From contig JAHZHK010000019.1 of the NCBI GenBank assembly GCA_019420325.1, positions 9,139 through 33,742 on the forward strand: a stretch of 24,604 nucleotides of DNA, in the 5' to 3' direction. This stretch comes from Coriobacteriaceae bacterium. Lineage in GTDB: Bacteria > Actinomycetota > Coriobacteriia > Coriobacteriales > UMGS124. Positions 1-7,624 of this stretch are shown here, in pieces. The notes below the pieces were generated by a model, which searched no databases, was not told where the DNA came from, and saw nothing but the letters and a program-made list of their open reading frames with translations. Every line of letters begins with the position of its first letter. The first letter of the stretch is position 1. The translations under genes and the position numbers were made by a program.

Positions 1-258
1 CGCCTGGCCCGAAGAGGTCAGCATGGCGGCCGTACCGCCCTCGAGCTGGGCGATCTTTGCGGCAACATAGTCGTTCGTGGGGTTCTGCAGGCGCGTGTAG
101 AAGTAGCCCGACGCTTCGAGGTCGAAGAGCTTGCCCATGTCCTCGCTCGTGTCGTACTTGAACGTGGTGGACTGCACGATTGGAATCTGGCGCGGCTCGC
201 CGTTGCCGGGGGTATACCCGCCCTGGACACATACGGTGTCGATGCTCTGGTTGCTCAT
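1..258 (-). CDS. O-acetylhomoserine sulfhydrylase-like PLP enzyme, 5' part only
   Basis: The 86 visible codons read in from the ATG at 256-258 and run off the left window edge without a stop. The translation has the hallmark N-terminus of the Cys/Met-metabolism PLP-enzyme family: a TVCVQGGY start, the IPIVQSTTFKY segment, the YTRLQNPTND signature and the LEGGTAAMLTSSGQA stretch that contacts the cofactor phosphate. Members add sulfide or methanethiol to O-acetylhomoserine, or eliminate thiols (methionine gamma-lyase); the visible part cannot separate these, though the LFDLEASGYFYTRLQNPTND arrangement is most like MetY. An AGGAGAGG ribosome site lies about 5 nt before the start. It is the last gene of the minus-strand run and is separated from the TorD-like gene by 345 bp of repeated sequence, so it probably has its own promoter. 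It is a cytoplasmic enzyme; the lysine that binds PLP lies outside the window. Confidence 0.88.
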   Translation of the reverse strand, partial: MSNQSIDTVCVQGGYTPGNGEPRQIPIVQSTTFKYDTSEDMGKLFDLEASGYFYTRLQNPTNDYVAAKIAQLEGGTAAMLTSSGQA

Positions 259-342
259 GGTGTCCTCTCCTGTGCCAGCGCGGGGCCCAGAGGCCTCGCA
301 AGTGTCTTATGTAAAACAATGGCGACAGTATAGGACAACACC

Positions 343-603
343 AGGAAGCAGACGTGCAGGAACAGGGCCGGTCACAACTCGGCGTCCTCGTTACCGGGAC
401 GCAGCGAATCGCTCTCGGGGATACAAACATGCAGGAAAAGAGCAGTCACGACTCGGCTCTCCGTCGATAAGACACGGCGTGCGACGCCTGGAAAGACAAG
501 CACGCAAGAACAGCGCCGGTCATACCTCGGTGCCTTCGCCATAAAGTGCATCGACGCCGCTTTCGGCGATGCAAGCATGCAGGGACAGCGCCGGCCACAG
601 TCC
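343..603. repeat. Degenerate ~75-bp tandem repeat in the gap before the MetY-like gene
   Basis: About 3.5 diverged units follow one another with a period of 73-75 bp. Anchor words of the form (g/a)(t/c)gca(g/a)g recur at 354, 429, 502 and 577, each followed by a variant of acagcgccggtcac and ctcgg. Three units contain a small hairpin at a similar place whose stem sequence differs each time: 403-413 (AGCG/CGCT), 476-488 (GGCGT/ACGCC) and 555-568 (CGCCG/CGGCG). The period is not a steady multiple of three and no credible ribosome site or codon pattern is present, so I read it as noncoding. It fills most of the 259-603 gap, between the TorD-like stop and the MetY-like start on the minus strand. 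Its role is unknown; an untranslated leader or a decayed repeat are both possible. Confidence 0.6.
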
Positions 604-1269
604 CTAGTCCTGCGGCACCTCGAGAGCGCGAATGGCCAGGTCGCACACATGTGCATAGAACGCGGCGCCCACGGTTGCCATGCGGTCGCGTGCCGTGGCG
701 AACCACGCGCGGGCATGGTCATGCGCGAACTCAGCGGCCAGGCGATTCCAGTGCAGGGCCTCCTCGGCCGCGCCCTTCTGCCAAGCAAGGGACTCGCCGT
801 TTGCCAGGTAGGCAAGAAATGCCAGCTCACAGGCAAGCGAGTCGCAACGCAGGGTACCCTTGACCACCGGGCAGGCGGGCACGGCTGCCATGTCGAAACC
901 AGCGGCCTTGTAGCAGCGCTGCACATGGTCGGACCTTGAGCTCTGCACGCTGCCGTAGTGCATCTTACCGTCGGAGCCGACGCCGCTTCCCACCAGGCAG
1001 CTCTCCTGCAGCGGCACAAAGCGCGGGCTCACGGCAACAAAAAGCACGTCGTTGAAGCAACGGCGCAACTCGGCGAGCTCCTCGGCAGACACTTCTCCCG
1101 ACAGGCTTTCGAACTCGGCGCCAAGCGCCTGGCCAACAAGCGCCACGTCGGCAAGCACTTGCTCGCTCGGCTCGTTCAAAAACGCAGACGCGCACACGTC
1201 GAACGTGACGGCACGGCCGCGTGCGTCCAGAGCGCGCTGCTCCAGCTCCATGTCCGTTTGCTGACCCAT
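604..1269 (-). CDS. TorD/DmsD-family chaperone for a molybdoenzyme
   Basis: A 221-residue, all-helical-looking protein without signal peptide or membrane segments, the usual size for the TorD family. The family's conserved pieces are visible: a YGSVQSSRSDHVQRCYKAAGFD block (residues about 105-126), matching the region where TorD proteins have a Tyr-x-x-x-GF element, and the downstream CDSLACELAFLAYL helix, the counterpart of the E-x-D-H-x-x-x-E-L-x-F-L motif. These cytoplasmic chaperones bind the twin-arginine leader of a DMSO-reductase-family catalytic subunit and hold it for cofactor loading before Tat export. The partner is almost surely the large subunit encoded upstream on the same strand. 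I chose the ATG at 1267-1269 because AAGGGG sits 5 nt before it; an in-frame upstream start at 1335 has no such site. A 302-bp gap with hairpins separates it from the Fe-S subunit gene, so it may be transcribed separately. Confidence 0.82.
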   Translation of the reverse strand: MGQQTDMELEQRALDARGRAVTFDVCASAFLNEPSEQVLADVALVGQALGAEFESLSGEVSAEELAELRRCFNDVLFVAVSPRFVPLQESCLVGSGVGSDGKMHYGSVQSSRSDHVQRCYKAAGFDMAAVPACPVVKGTLRCDSLACELAFLAYLANGESLAWQKGAAEEALHWNRLAAEFAHDHARAWFATARDRMATVGAAFYAHVCDLAIRALEVPQD

Positions 1270-1321
1270 GAGTTCCCCTTCTTCCCACAGCCCGGCTCGG
1301 GCCCGGCACTTGCATACAAAC

Positions 1322-1350
1322 GGGTGGCCGCGCACGTGGCACGGCCACCC
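1322..1350. promoter_or_regulatory. Perfect 9-bp hairpin upstream of the TorD-like gene
   Basis: GGGTGGCCG and CGGCCACCC flank an 11-nt loop, about 53 nt before the TorD-like start. There is no T-run on the minus strand, so it is not a clear terminator for the upstream operon; it could be a leader structure, an operator, or a weak terminator on the plus strand, where TTCTT follows. The remainder of 1270-1571 shows nothing else recognisable apart from the hairpin at 1527-1557. Confidence 0.4.
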
Positions 1351-1526
1351 TTCTTACATCTGACGCACATCAAACGAGGCGCGCACCAGGTGCTTTATCT
1401 CACGGCGCCCACATGCGACAGCATCACCGGGCGCATCACAACCAAACGGCACCACGCGTGCCGCACACCTACAGCGTCAACGGCATCCGCATCTGGCTCC
1501 CACCTCACGCGCCTCGCGCCAAAGTG

Positions 1527-1557
1527 CTGGGCGGCGCCCACAGCGCACGCCGCCCAG
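1527..1557 (-). terminator. Probable terminator or processing hairpin after the Fe-S subunit gene
   Basis: CTGGGCGGC and GCCGCCCAG form a perfect 9-bp GC-rich stem with a 13-nt loop, 14 nt past the stop of the Fe-S subunit gene. On the minus strand it is followed by CACTTTGG, a weak T-tract, so termination may be partial and may let some transcription reach the TorD-like gene. Confidence 0.45.
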
Positions 1558-1571
1558 TATCAGAACGCTAC

Positions 1572-2198
1572 TTACGCCTCGTAGGGCGTCTTGACGTTGC
1601 CGCCCTGCTGCACGTTGGAAACACGCTTCATGGCAAGGGCGCTGTTGAGGCCGATGTAGTGAATCTCCGGGCCCAGGCCCTCCTCGGGCAGCAGCACGTC
1701 GGTCTCGCCGGCGGCAGCGATGGCCTTGCTGATGTCGCTGTCGGGGTCGTTGAGGTCGCCGAACATACGGGCGCCGGCCACGCAGGCACCCACGCAAGCA
1801 GGCAGCATGCCAAGCTGGGTGCGGTGGTGGCAGAACGTGCACTTGCGCACGATGTTCTCATCGTCCACATGGTAACGGGCCTCGTAGGGGCAGGCAGCCA
1901 CGCAGGCGTCGCAGCCGACGCACTTCTCGTCGTCGATCTGCACGGTGCCGTCCTCGGCGACGAAGCTCGCACCGGTGGGGCAGGCCTCCACACAGGCGGG
2001 GTTGTCGCAGTGGTTGCACTGCTTGGGCACGTTGGAGCGGCGCACATAGCCGTTGCCATCCTCAACGTCCCAGCTCTCGATCCACGTGTTGAACTTGGTC
2101 AGCGGCGTCTCGTTCTCCAGGCGGCATGCCACGACGCAGGCGTTGCAGCCGATGCACTTCGCCAGGTCGATGAGCATACCCAGTCGCATATCGCTCAC
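1572..2198 (-). CDS. Four-cluster [4Fe-4S] electron-transfer subunit (DmsB/TtrB/NrfC type)
   Basis: A 208-residue ferredoxin-like subunit with no leader peptide. Four cysteine groups are visible: the first at C15/C18/C21/C25 in KCIGCNACVVAC, then CNHCDNPACVEACP, CVGCDACVAACP and CTFCHHR with CVGACVAG, the standard set for four [4Fe-4S] clusters. Such subunits shuttle electrons between the quinone pool or a cytochrome and the molybdopterin subunit, and are normally carried through the Tat system bound to that subunit. It starts with GTG at 2196-2198, only 10 nt after the stop of the catalytic gene; the TAA stop of that gene is part of the TAAGGAGG ribosome site, which argues strongly for translational coupling and for this start. 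No NrfD/DmsC-like anchor gene follows, so the membrane partner must be encoded elsewhere or be a soluble or cytochrome donor. Confidence 0.92.
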   Translation of the reverse strand: MSDMRLGMLIDLAKCIGCNACVVACRLENETPLTKFNTWIESWDVEDGNGYVRRSNVPKQCNHCDNPACVEACPTGASFVAEDGTVQIDDEKCVGCDACVAACPYEARYHVDDENIVRKCTFCHHRTQLGMLPACVGACVAGARMFGDLNDPDSDISKAIAAAGETDVLLPEEGLGPEIHYIGLNSALAMKRVSNVQQGGNVKTPYEA

Positions 2199-2208
2199 GA
2201 TGCCCTCC

Positions 2209-5200
2209 TTAGGCCTTCTCGATCTTGTACATGTTGCCGGTACGGGCAGGCGTGCCGGCGTCGTTGTCGGACAGCGCGTAGATCACGTCGTCGCCCACGG
2301 TGGGGTCGAGCATGACCTCCAGGTGGATACCGGCGGCCGCACCAGCGTCGCCCGGCGTCACCGTGCCGTCCACGTCCATGTCCTGTGCGCCCCAAGCGGT
2401 GTGGCCGTAACCGGTGGCAACGGCGATGTTGCCGCGGGCAACACCGGCGCGCACCATGGCGGCGCCGACCATGACGTCACCCGTGGGGTTGGTCACGCGA
2501 ACCTGCTCGCCGTCGGAAATGCCCAGCTCAGCGGCATCGTCGGCGTTCATCTCGATGTAGTTGGTGGCGCAGATGTCGCGCAGCACCGGGTTGTTGGCCT
2601 GCATCGAGATGGAGCGGAAGCGAGGCTTGTAGGTCGTGGCGCCGAAGGGGAACTCCTGGGCGTCGAAGGCCTCGTCGAGCGGGGTGCCGTCGGCCAGGGA
2701 CTGCGGCGTGTAGTGCAGCGTGCCGCTGGGGTACTCGCCCGAGTAGGGGTTCTTGTGCGTGGCCTTCTTCTCGCCCCAGATGAAGCACTCGAAGGGTTTG
2801 CCGGCGTAGGCGTTGCGCTTGCCGTCGCCCAGGCACTCCTCGATGGGATGGAAGCGGCTGCCGCGCGACATGACCTTGAGGACCTTAGGCCACTCCTCCT
2901 CCTTGACGGAGGCCTTCCACTTCTCGGGAAGGTTGTCGAGGCCCTGGAGGTGCATCTCCTCCTCGGTGATGTCCTCGACAGGCTCGCCGTCGTAGGCGAG
3001 GTTGGCGAGGGCCTTCACGTAGAAGTCGCAGGCCTCGTTGTAGGGGTAAGCGTTGCCGTCGACGTCGAACAGCGCGTTGTCGCCGAAGCCGGGCACGCCG
3101 CAGGCCTTGGACACGTCGGCGATGAAGGCCTCCCACGAAGCGTTGCGACCGTCGTCGAGCAGCATGGACTCAGCCTGCTTGACCGGCCAGCGCACCGCGT
3201 CGCCATAGCCGGCCCAGCCCTCCATGTCCAGCACGCCCCAGCTCTCGTAGGGGTTCGTGTCAGGCACGATATAGTCGGCGTACTGGGTGTCCTCGCCCAT
3301 CACGACGTCGCAGGAGATGACGAGCGGGATGATGTCGGGGTCCTTCAGGCGCTCGACCACGGAGTCACGCAGGGCGCCGGGGGCCATGGTCAGGGTGCTC
3401 TTCATGAAAATGAGCATGATCTTGCACTGGTAGGGATACTGGTTGATGATCGACCAGAGCATCTGGTTGTCGGCATTGCCGCTGGTAGCGTAGTACGGCA
3501 GCTTGGGCTGGGGGTTCTCTTCGCCGGCGGCCACGCGGTTCTTGTACTCGTCGGTGTCTTCCCAGGCCTTGTTCGTACGAGAAAGCGACGTGGCCTTGTT
3601 CTCGGGAATACCCTCGACCATGGAGGTCGACAGCTTGTAGCGAGCGCCGTTGCCGTCAGCGCCTGCGCCCATGTTGGTGGGAGCAGCGCCGCCGACCATC
3701 TCGCAGGAGCCCACGAGGGCGTTGAGGATGCGGTAGGCGAAAGCGGTCTCGAGGCCGTTCTGGGTGCCCGAGCCGCCCATGAGGCGAGCAGAGGACTTGG
3801 TGCCGTGGGAGGTGAACTCCTTGGCGATGCGGTTGATCTCCTCAACGCTCACGCCGCAGATCTCGGAGTACTCCTCGGGGGTCTTCTCATAGATGCTCTC
3901 GAGCATGAGCGACCAAGCGGTACGCACGTGCACGCCGTTGACCTCGCCGTCGAAGTCCAGGTCGGCCTGACTGCAGGTGGTGTTCACGACAGGCTCACCG
4001 GTGGTAGAGTCGATGCACACGCGGAAGTCGGGGTCGGAGGCACCCTCCTCGAGCACGGGGGTCTCAAGGCCGGCCTGCTCGGGGCGCAGGAACTTGCGGT
4101 AGTTCTCGTCGGCCTCGTCCACCACGACGAGCAGCGTAGCGTTGGAGAAGGAGCCGTAGCCGGCGTCCCATGCGGCCTGGAAGTTGGGGTAGCGCAGGTA
4201 TTCCTCGTTGTAGGCCTCGTTGTCCACGATCCACTGCACCGCGGCGCAGGAGAAGGCGGGGTTGGTGGAAGCCTTGATCGGCACCCAGTTGATGCCGGGC
4301 ATGGTGGGCGTGACGTTGCCGTTGCCAAGCACGGGGTCCAGGACGTCCATCTTGCACTCGCCGTCGCGCAGGCGCTTGGCGGAGCGCTTGGCAATGCCCT
4401 GGAAGCTGTTGCCCGTGGCGCCGGGGAACTCGCCCATCCACAGGATGTACTCGCAGAAGTCAACATCGGAGATGGCGCCGACGGAGCGCTTCTCGGTGAG
4501 GGGCTTGGCCCACTGAGCGCAGCCGCAGGTGGCGCCATGGCCGACCTGGTTCACGGTGCCGAAGCCCTTCACGAAGCGGCCCGAGGTGCCGTAACGGCCG
4601 TCGGAGCGGCCGCCCATGAGCACGAGCTGGTTGGAAACGGTGCCCAGGTCGGGACGCTCGGGGTCGATGAGAGTGGTGTTGTCATGGACAGCCTTGAAGC
4701 CCTCGATCTCGCGGTCCTCGCCCAGGTCGGCGAAGAGCTTGCCGCCCTCGGTGACCTCGGTGATGAGCTGATCCCAGGAGATGGCCGTCCACTTGTTCTC
4801 ACCGCGCTTGCCGGCGCGCTTGAGGGGCGTGGTGATGCGGTCGGGCTGGCTGTACATGACCCAGGTTCCCTGGCCGCGGGCGCACACGGTACCGTGCGTG
4901 GTGTTACCGTAACCGTTGGCAAAGCTCTGGGCACGGTAGGCGTCATCCAGCGATGCCTCGAAAGGCAGGCACGGATAGGCGCTGTTCACGTGATAGGGGT
5001 TGCCGCCCACCGACAGCACGCGGCCGGTCTCGCGGTCGATCTTCACGCGGTTGCCGCAGTCGCAGTAGCATCCCAGGCACGTGCTGTAGCGCACGATGAC
5101 GTCGTCGTTGACGGTGAGCTCACCGGTCTTGGGGTCGACCTTCGCCTCGACGGGCTGGCCCTTGGTAGGTGCCGGGAACTCCGCCTCGTCGGCGAGAGCC

Positions 5201-5301
5201 GCGGGGGCGTTGCCCAAAAGGCCGGTGCCCGCAACCGTGAGCAGACCTGCGGCTGCCATGCCGGCAGTGAATGTCCTTCGGTCCATGCAGATCGGATCCA
5301 T
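2209..5301 (-). CDS. Tat-exported molybdopterin oxidoreductase, catalytic subunit (DMSO-reductase superfamily)
   Basis: A 1030-residue protein beginning with a twin-arginine leader (DRRTFTAG, then a hydrophobic stretch to about residue 37). An N-terminal [4Fe-4S] site is formed by C75, C78 and C82, with C140 (TVCARGQG) as the likely fourth ligand. The block RITTPLKRAGKRGENKWTAI and the C-terminal NPVLRDICATNYIEMNADDAAELGISDGEQVRV region are typical of bis-MGD enzymes. C259 in the HGATC motif is a candidate molybdenum ligand, by loose analogy with tetrathionate/arsenate reductase relatives. The length and spacing fit the TtrA/ArrA-like side of the family, which also resembles the catechol dehydroxylases of Eggerthellaceae; the substrate is not determinable here. 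I chose the ATG at 5299-5301 because AAGGAGGAGGAAC precedes it directly and the Tat leader then starts correctly; the 38 extra upstream codons look like spurious readthrough. The divergent LuxR gene is the probable regulator. Confidence 0.92.
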   Translation of the reverse strand: MDPICMDRRTFTAGMAAAGLLTVAGTGLLGNAPAALADEAEFPAPTKGQPVEAKVDPKTGELTVNDDVIVRYSTCLGCYCDCGNRVKIDRETGRVLSVGGNPYHVNSAYPCLPFEASLDDAYRAQSFANGYGNTTHGTVCARGQGTWVMYSQPDRITTPLKRAGKRGENKWTAISWDQLITEVTEGGKLFADLGEDREIEGFKAVHDNTTLIDPERPDLGTVSNQLVLMGGRSDGRYGTSGRFVKGFGTVNQVGHGATCGCAQWAKPLTEKRSVGAISDVDFCEYILWMGEFPGATGNSFQGIAKRSAKRLRDGECKMDVLDPVLGNGNVTPTMPGINWVPIKASTNPAFSCAAVQWIVDNEAYNEEYLRYPNFQAAWDAGYGSFSNATLLVVVDEADENYRKFLRPEQAGLETPVLEEGASDPDFRVCIDSTTGEPVVNTTCSQADLDFDGEVNGVHVRTAWSLMLESIYEKTPEEYSEICGVSVEEINRIAKEFTSHGTKSSARLMGGSGTQNGLETAFAYRILNALVGSCEMVGGAAPTNMGAGADGNGARYKLSTSMVEGIPENKATSLSRTNKAWEDTDEYKNRVAAGEENPQPKLPYYATSGNADNQMLWSIINQYPYQCKIMLIFMKSTLTMAPGALRDSVVERLKDPDIIPLVISCDVVMGEDTQYADYIVPDTNPYESWGVLDMEGWAGYGDAVRWPVKQAESMLLDDGRNASWEAFIADVSKACGVPGFGDNALFDVDGNAYPYNEACDFYVKALANLAYDGEPVEDITEEEMHLQGLDNLPEKWKASVKEEEWPKVLKVMSRGSRFHPIEECLGDGKRNAYAGKPFECFIWGEKKATHKNPYSGEYPSGTLHYTPQSLADGTPLDEAFDAQEFPFGATTYKPRFRSISMQANNPVLRDICATNYIEMNADDAAELGISDGEQVRVTNPTGDVMVGAAMVRAGVARGNIAVATGYGHTAWGAQDMDVDGTVTPGDAGAAAGIHLEVMLDPTVGDDVIYALSDNDAGTPARTGNMYKIEKA

Positions 5302-5594
5302 GTTCCTCCTCCTTGACTGTCCCTTACATATATGTGGGTCTCTGCGGCGCCGCGCTTCCCCGCGCAAGGTCGCCTCGGTACGTTGCGGCGCATGTGCGCC
5401 CACGCCGTTGCCCACCTCGATGCACTATGTCAAGAATGTTTCCGAGACACATCCAAACGTTGTTGCTATATCGCCAAATCCGCAACATTCCTGGCACCGA
5501 ACTGAGATTCAAGCTCATTACCACGTTGTGACTATTGCAATTTGTCTGCCCTGGTAGCCATACTTAACCAGATACAACGAGTGTAGGGAGCACC
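5302..5594. promoter_or_regulatory. Divergent promoter region between the molybdoenzyme operon and luxR-type gene 1
   Basis: The 293-bp gap must hold promoters for both directions. It is AT-richer than its surroundings on the regulator side. A 10-bp perfect palindrome ACATATATGT lies at 5326-5335 close to the molybdoenzyme start. GTTGC and GCAAC arms at about 5460-5485 form another imperfect dyad. TTGTGACTATTGCAA at 5526-5540 resembles one half of a Crp/Fnr-type site and recurs inverted before the cytochrome gene. Promoter boxes could not be assigned with confidence. Confidence 0.5.
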
Positions 5595-7301
5595 ATGGGA
5601 GAGACCATTCGCGGCCTTAAGATGCTGTGTCGGCGCAACATCGGGTTCGCGTTCTTTTTGGCTTGGAACTACATAGCCTTGTACGGTTGCGGCATGGCCA
5701 TTGGGTCGTTCGTGCCGTACAACCTTGAGTTCATTTGGCTCGTGGCCGCGGCCTCGACCGCGCTTGTGGCGGCCGTCGCAACAGCAGGCATCACGCGCGG
5801 GCATGCGTTCGACGAGGCGCGCATGGGCAAGATCGCCGCCGCCAACGCCATCGTGGGCAATGCGGCGCTGTGGTTGAGCTACGCCTTCAAGCAGTTCTTC
5901 TGGGTGCTCTTCCCCATCGCCGGCCTCACCTACGGCGTGACGATCGCCCTCTTCACCATCGCATGGGGCGCGCGCCTCACGGCATGCAACGAGGCGCGCA
6001 TCGAGTTCGACGTGGTGGCGTGCCTCACCATCGCGTTCGCCCTCTATACCGTGACGCTTCCCATCAAGCTGTGGGGCACGGTCGACCTGGCCGCGGAGTG
6101 CATCCTGCCGTGCCTCTCCGCCTGGCTTGTGGCCCGACCCTTCGACGACCCCGACGACGCCTGGGCCAAGGCGCGCCGGGCGCATGGCGTCGCGTCGCCT
6201 TTTGGGCATCATGAGGCGGAAGACGCCCACAAGGAGAACGATGTCCGAGCGGGCGACGGCGCGCAGGCAAACGGCTCCCGAGCGGGGGTAGGGCGCGCCC
6301 AGGCGTGCGGCGATCAAGCGCAGGCAAGTGGGGCGCAGGTAAGTGGGGCCCGAACGGGGGCAAAGCCTCTGGTCTCCGTGAAGTCCACCGCACCTGAGGC
6401 GCCCTCGCTCACGAAGGCTCTCATCATGATGGGTTCGCTGTGGTTCCTCGTCGCCTTTTTGCGCGTCGTGGATGCCCCGGTCAACGCCTACAACCGCTAC
6501 GACCGCTACCTCATCGCCTTCTCCATCGGCTTTATCGTGACGCTCGTGCTGTTTGTCGTGCTGATCCATGCCATGCGCTATGTGGACATGTCGATGGGCT
6601 TTCGCTGGTTGCTGCCCTTCGCCGCCCTCAACGTGCTTGTGCTGTGGGCCGGCGGCGAGTCGCTTGCGTGCCACAAGGCGGCCTACGCCATCGTGCACGC
6701 CGGCATGTTCGGCATGCAGATGTCCACATGGATTGCCTTGGCAAAGTACCTACGGAGAACCTCCGTTGCGCCCGCTCCGGCGTTTGCCGGCTACGCGCTG
6801 GCCGAGGGTCTGGGCATCTTCCTTGGATGCGGCTCGGCTCTGCTTGCCGTGAAGCTTCTGGATGAGCGCGATCTTTTCTGCGCCATATTGGCCGCGATGT
6901 GCCTAGTTGTGCTCGTGGTGATGATGACAGGCTTCAGTCCCGACTGGTATTTCTCCAGAACGAGCCACCAGAGCAACCGGGTGATGCGCCCTGTCGAGGT
7001 CAAAGAGGAGACTGCCGCCCCCGTCGCGCCCGACAAGAACGCCGCGCACGAGGAGATGATGCGCGAGCGCGCCGAAATGCTTCGGGATGCCTTCGGGCTC
7101 ACCGAGCGCGAGACCGAGGTGTGCGCTCTGCTGCTGGGCGGGCGCAGCCGCCCCTTCATCCGCGACGAGCTCGGCATCTCGCTCAACACCGTGCACGCCC
7201 ATGCCCGCAACATCCTCTCCAAGTGCGGCGTGCACTCGCAAAGGGAGCTCATCGACCTGGAGCCCATCGCGACCGGCACAACAAAAGACAAGGCGGCATA
7301 G
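5595..7301 (+). CDS. Membrane-bound LuxR-type regulator 1
   Basis: 568 residues: an N-terminal half with about 12 hydrophobic helices, arranged as two blocks like a major-facilitator fold, and a C-terminal LuxR/GerE helix-turn-helix at about residues 502-555 (LTERETEVCALLLGG, then ISLNTVHAHARNILSKCGVHSQRELIDL). Proteins of this design are greatly expanded in Coriobacteriia, commonly beside reductase genes, and are thought to sense a small molecule in or at the membrane and activate the neighbouring reductase. Its position, divergent from the molybdoenzyme operon, fits that role (inference). Residues about 205-270, between the two helix blocks, form a low-complexity Gly/Ala/Gln/Ser loop with short repeats such as AQANGSRAG, AQASGAQVSG; this is much longer than the corresponding loop of regulator 2. 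The start is supported by AGGGAG 4 nt before the ATG. Confidence 0.88.
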   Translation: MGETIRGLKMLCRRNIGFAFFLAWNYIALYGCGMAIGSFVPYNLEFIWLVAAASTALVAAVATAGITRGHAFDEARMGKIAAANAIVGNAALWLSYAFKQFFWVLFPIAGLTYGVTIALFTIAWGARLTACNEARIEFDVVACLTIAFALYTVTLPIKLWGTVDLAAECILPCLSAWLVARPFDDPDDAWAKARRAHGVASPFGHHEAEDAHKENDVRAGDGAQANGSRAGVGRAQACGDQAQASGAQVSGARTGAKPLVSVKSTAPEAPSLTKALIMMGSLWFLVAFLRVVDAPVNAYNRYDRYLIAFSIGFIVTLVLFVVLIHAMRYVDMSMGFRWLLPFAALNVLVLWAGGESLACHKAAYAIVHAGMFGMQMSTWIALAKYLRRTSVAPAPAFAGYALAEGLGIFLGCGSALLAVKLLDERDLFCAILAAMCLVVLVVMMTGFSPDWYFSRTSHQSNRVMRPVEVKEETAAPVAPDKNAAHEEMMRERAEMLRDAFGLTERETEVCALLLGGRSRPFIRDELGISLNTVHAHARNILSKCGVHSQRELIDLEPIATGTTKDKAA

Positions 7302-7624
7302 AAGGCTCGCAACCGCTCGGCAACCTTGCGTAGCAGCCGCAACCAGACAGAATGCAACCAAACGCTACCGCTGGTTGGTTGTGGGGCGACCCGCGCAACC
7401 GCACAATGGGGCTCAAACCCCATGCAGGGAAAAGCCGCTGGACGCACGGCCCGCGCCCGCGGCCAAGGCAATCGAAGGCGCGCCCCCGCTGGCAGCGCCG
7501 GACATGCCCGCCGCGGTCGTCGCGCACTGCCCGTAGGATGCGCAGTCGCCCCGAGTCGCCTACCGCCAGGCGCGCGCCGCGTTTGTCGCGCACTCTCCCT
7601 GCAGACACGCGAAAGGAAGCCCCC
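7302..7624. other. 323-bp intergenic stretch with two small hairpins
   Basis: No gene is supported here. Two perfect inverted repeats are visible: CAACCAA/TTGGTTG at 7355-7381 (13-nt loop) and ATGGGG/CCCCAT at 7406-7423 (6-nt loop). Neither has a T-run, so they are weak candidates for 3'-end structures of the regulator transcript. The right half, up to the XRE start, is GC-rich with a repeated gtcgcgcact word (about 7517 and 7582) and should contain the XRE promoter, which I cannot place. Confidence 0.4.

Noticed and set aside
343..603. Possible CRISPR array
   Set aside because: The units are about 75 bp, differ throughout, and have no short constant repeat with unique spacers; no cas genes are present.
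372..1019. Minus-strand frame of 215 codons covering the tandem repeats and the TorD-like gene
   Set aside because: It is Arg/Ala/Cys-rich in an off-frame of the TorD-like gene and the repeat period is not consistently a multiple of three.
2053..5316. A 1087-residue open frame on the plus strand opposite the molybdoenzyme gene
   Set aside because: Its translation is low-complexity Val/Gly/Ala/His-rich, with no domain, and mirrors the high-GC codon pattern of the true gene on the other strand.
5302..5415. 38 extra N-terminal codons for the molybdoenzyme
   Set aside because: They would put the twin-arginine motif about 45 residues in, and the AAGGAGG site sits directly before the later ATG.
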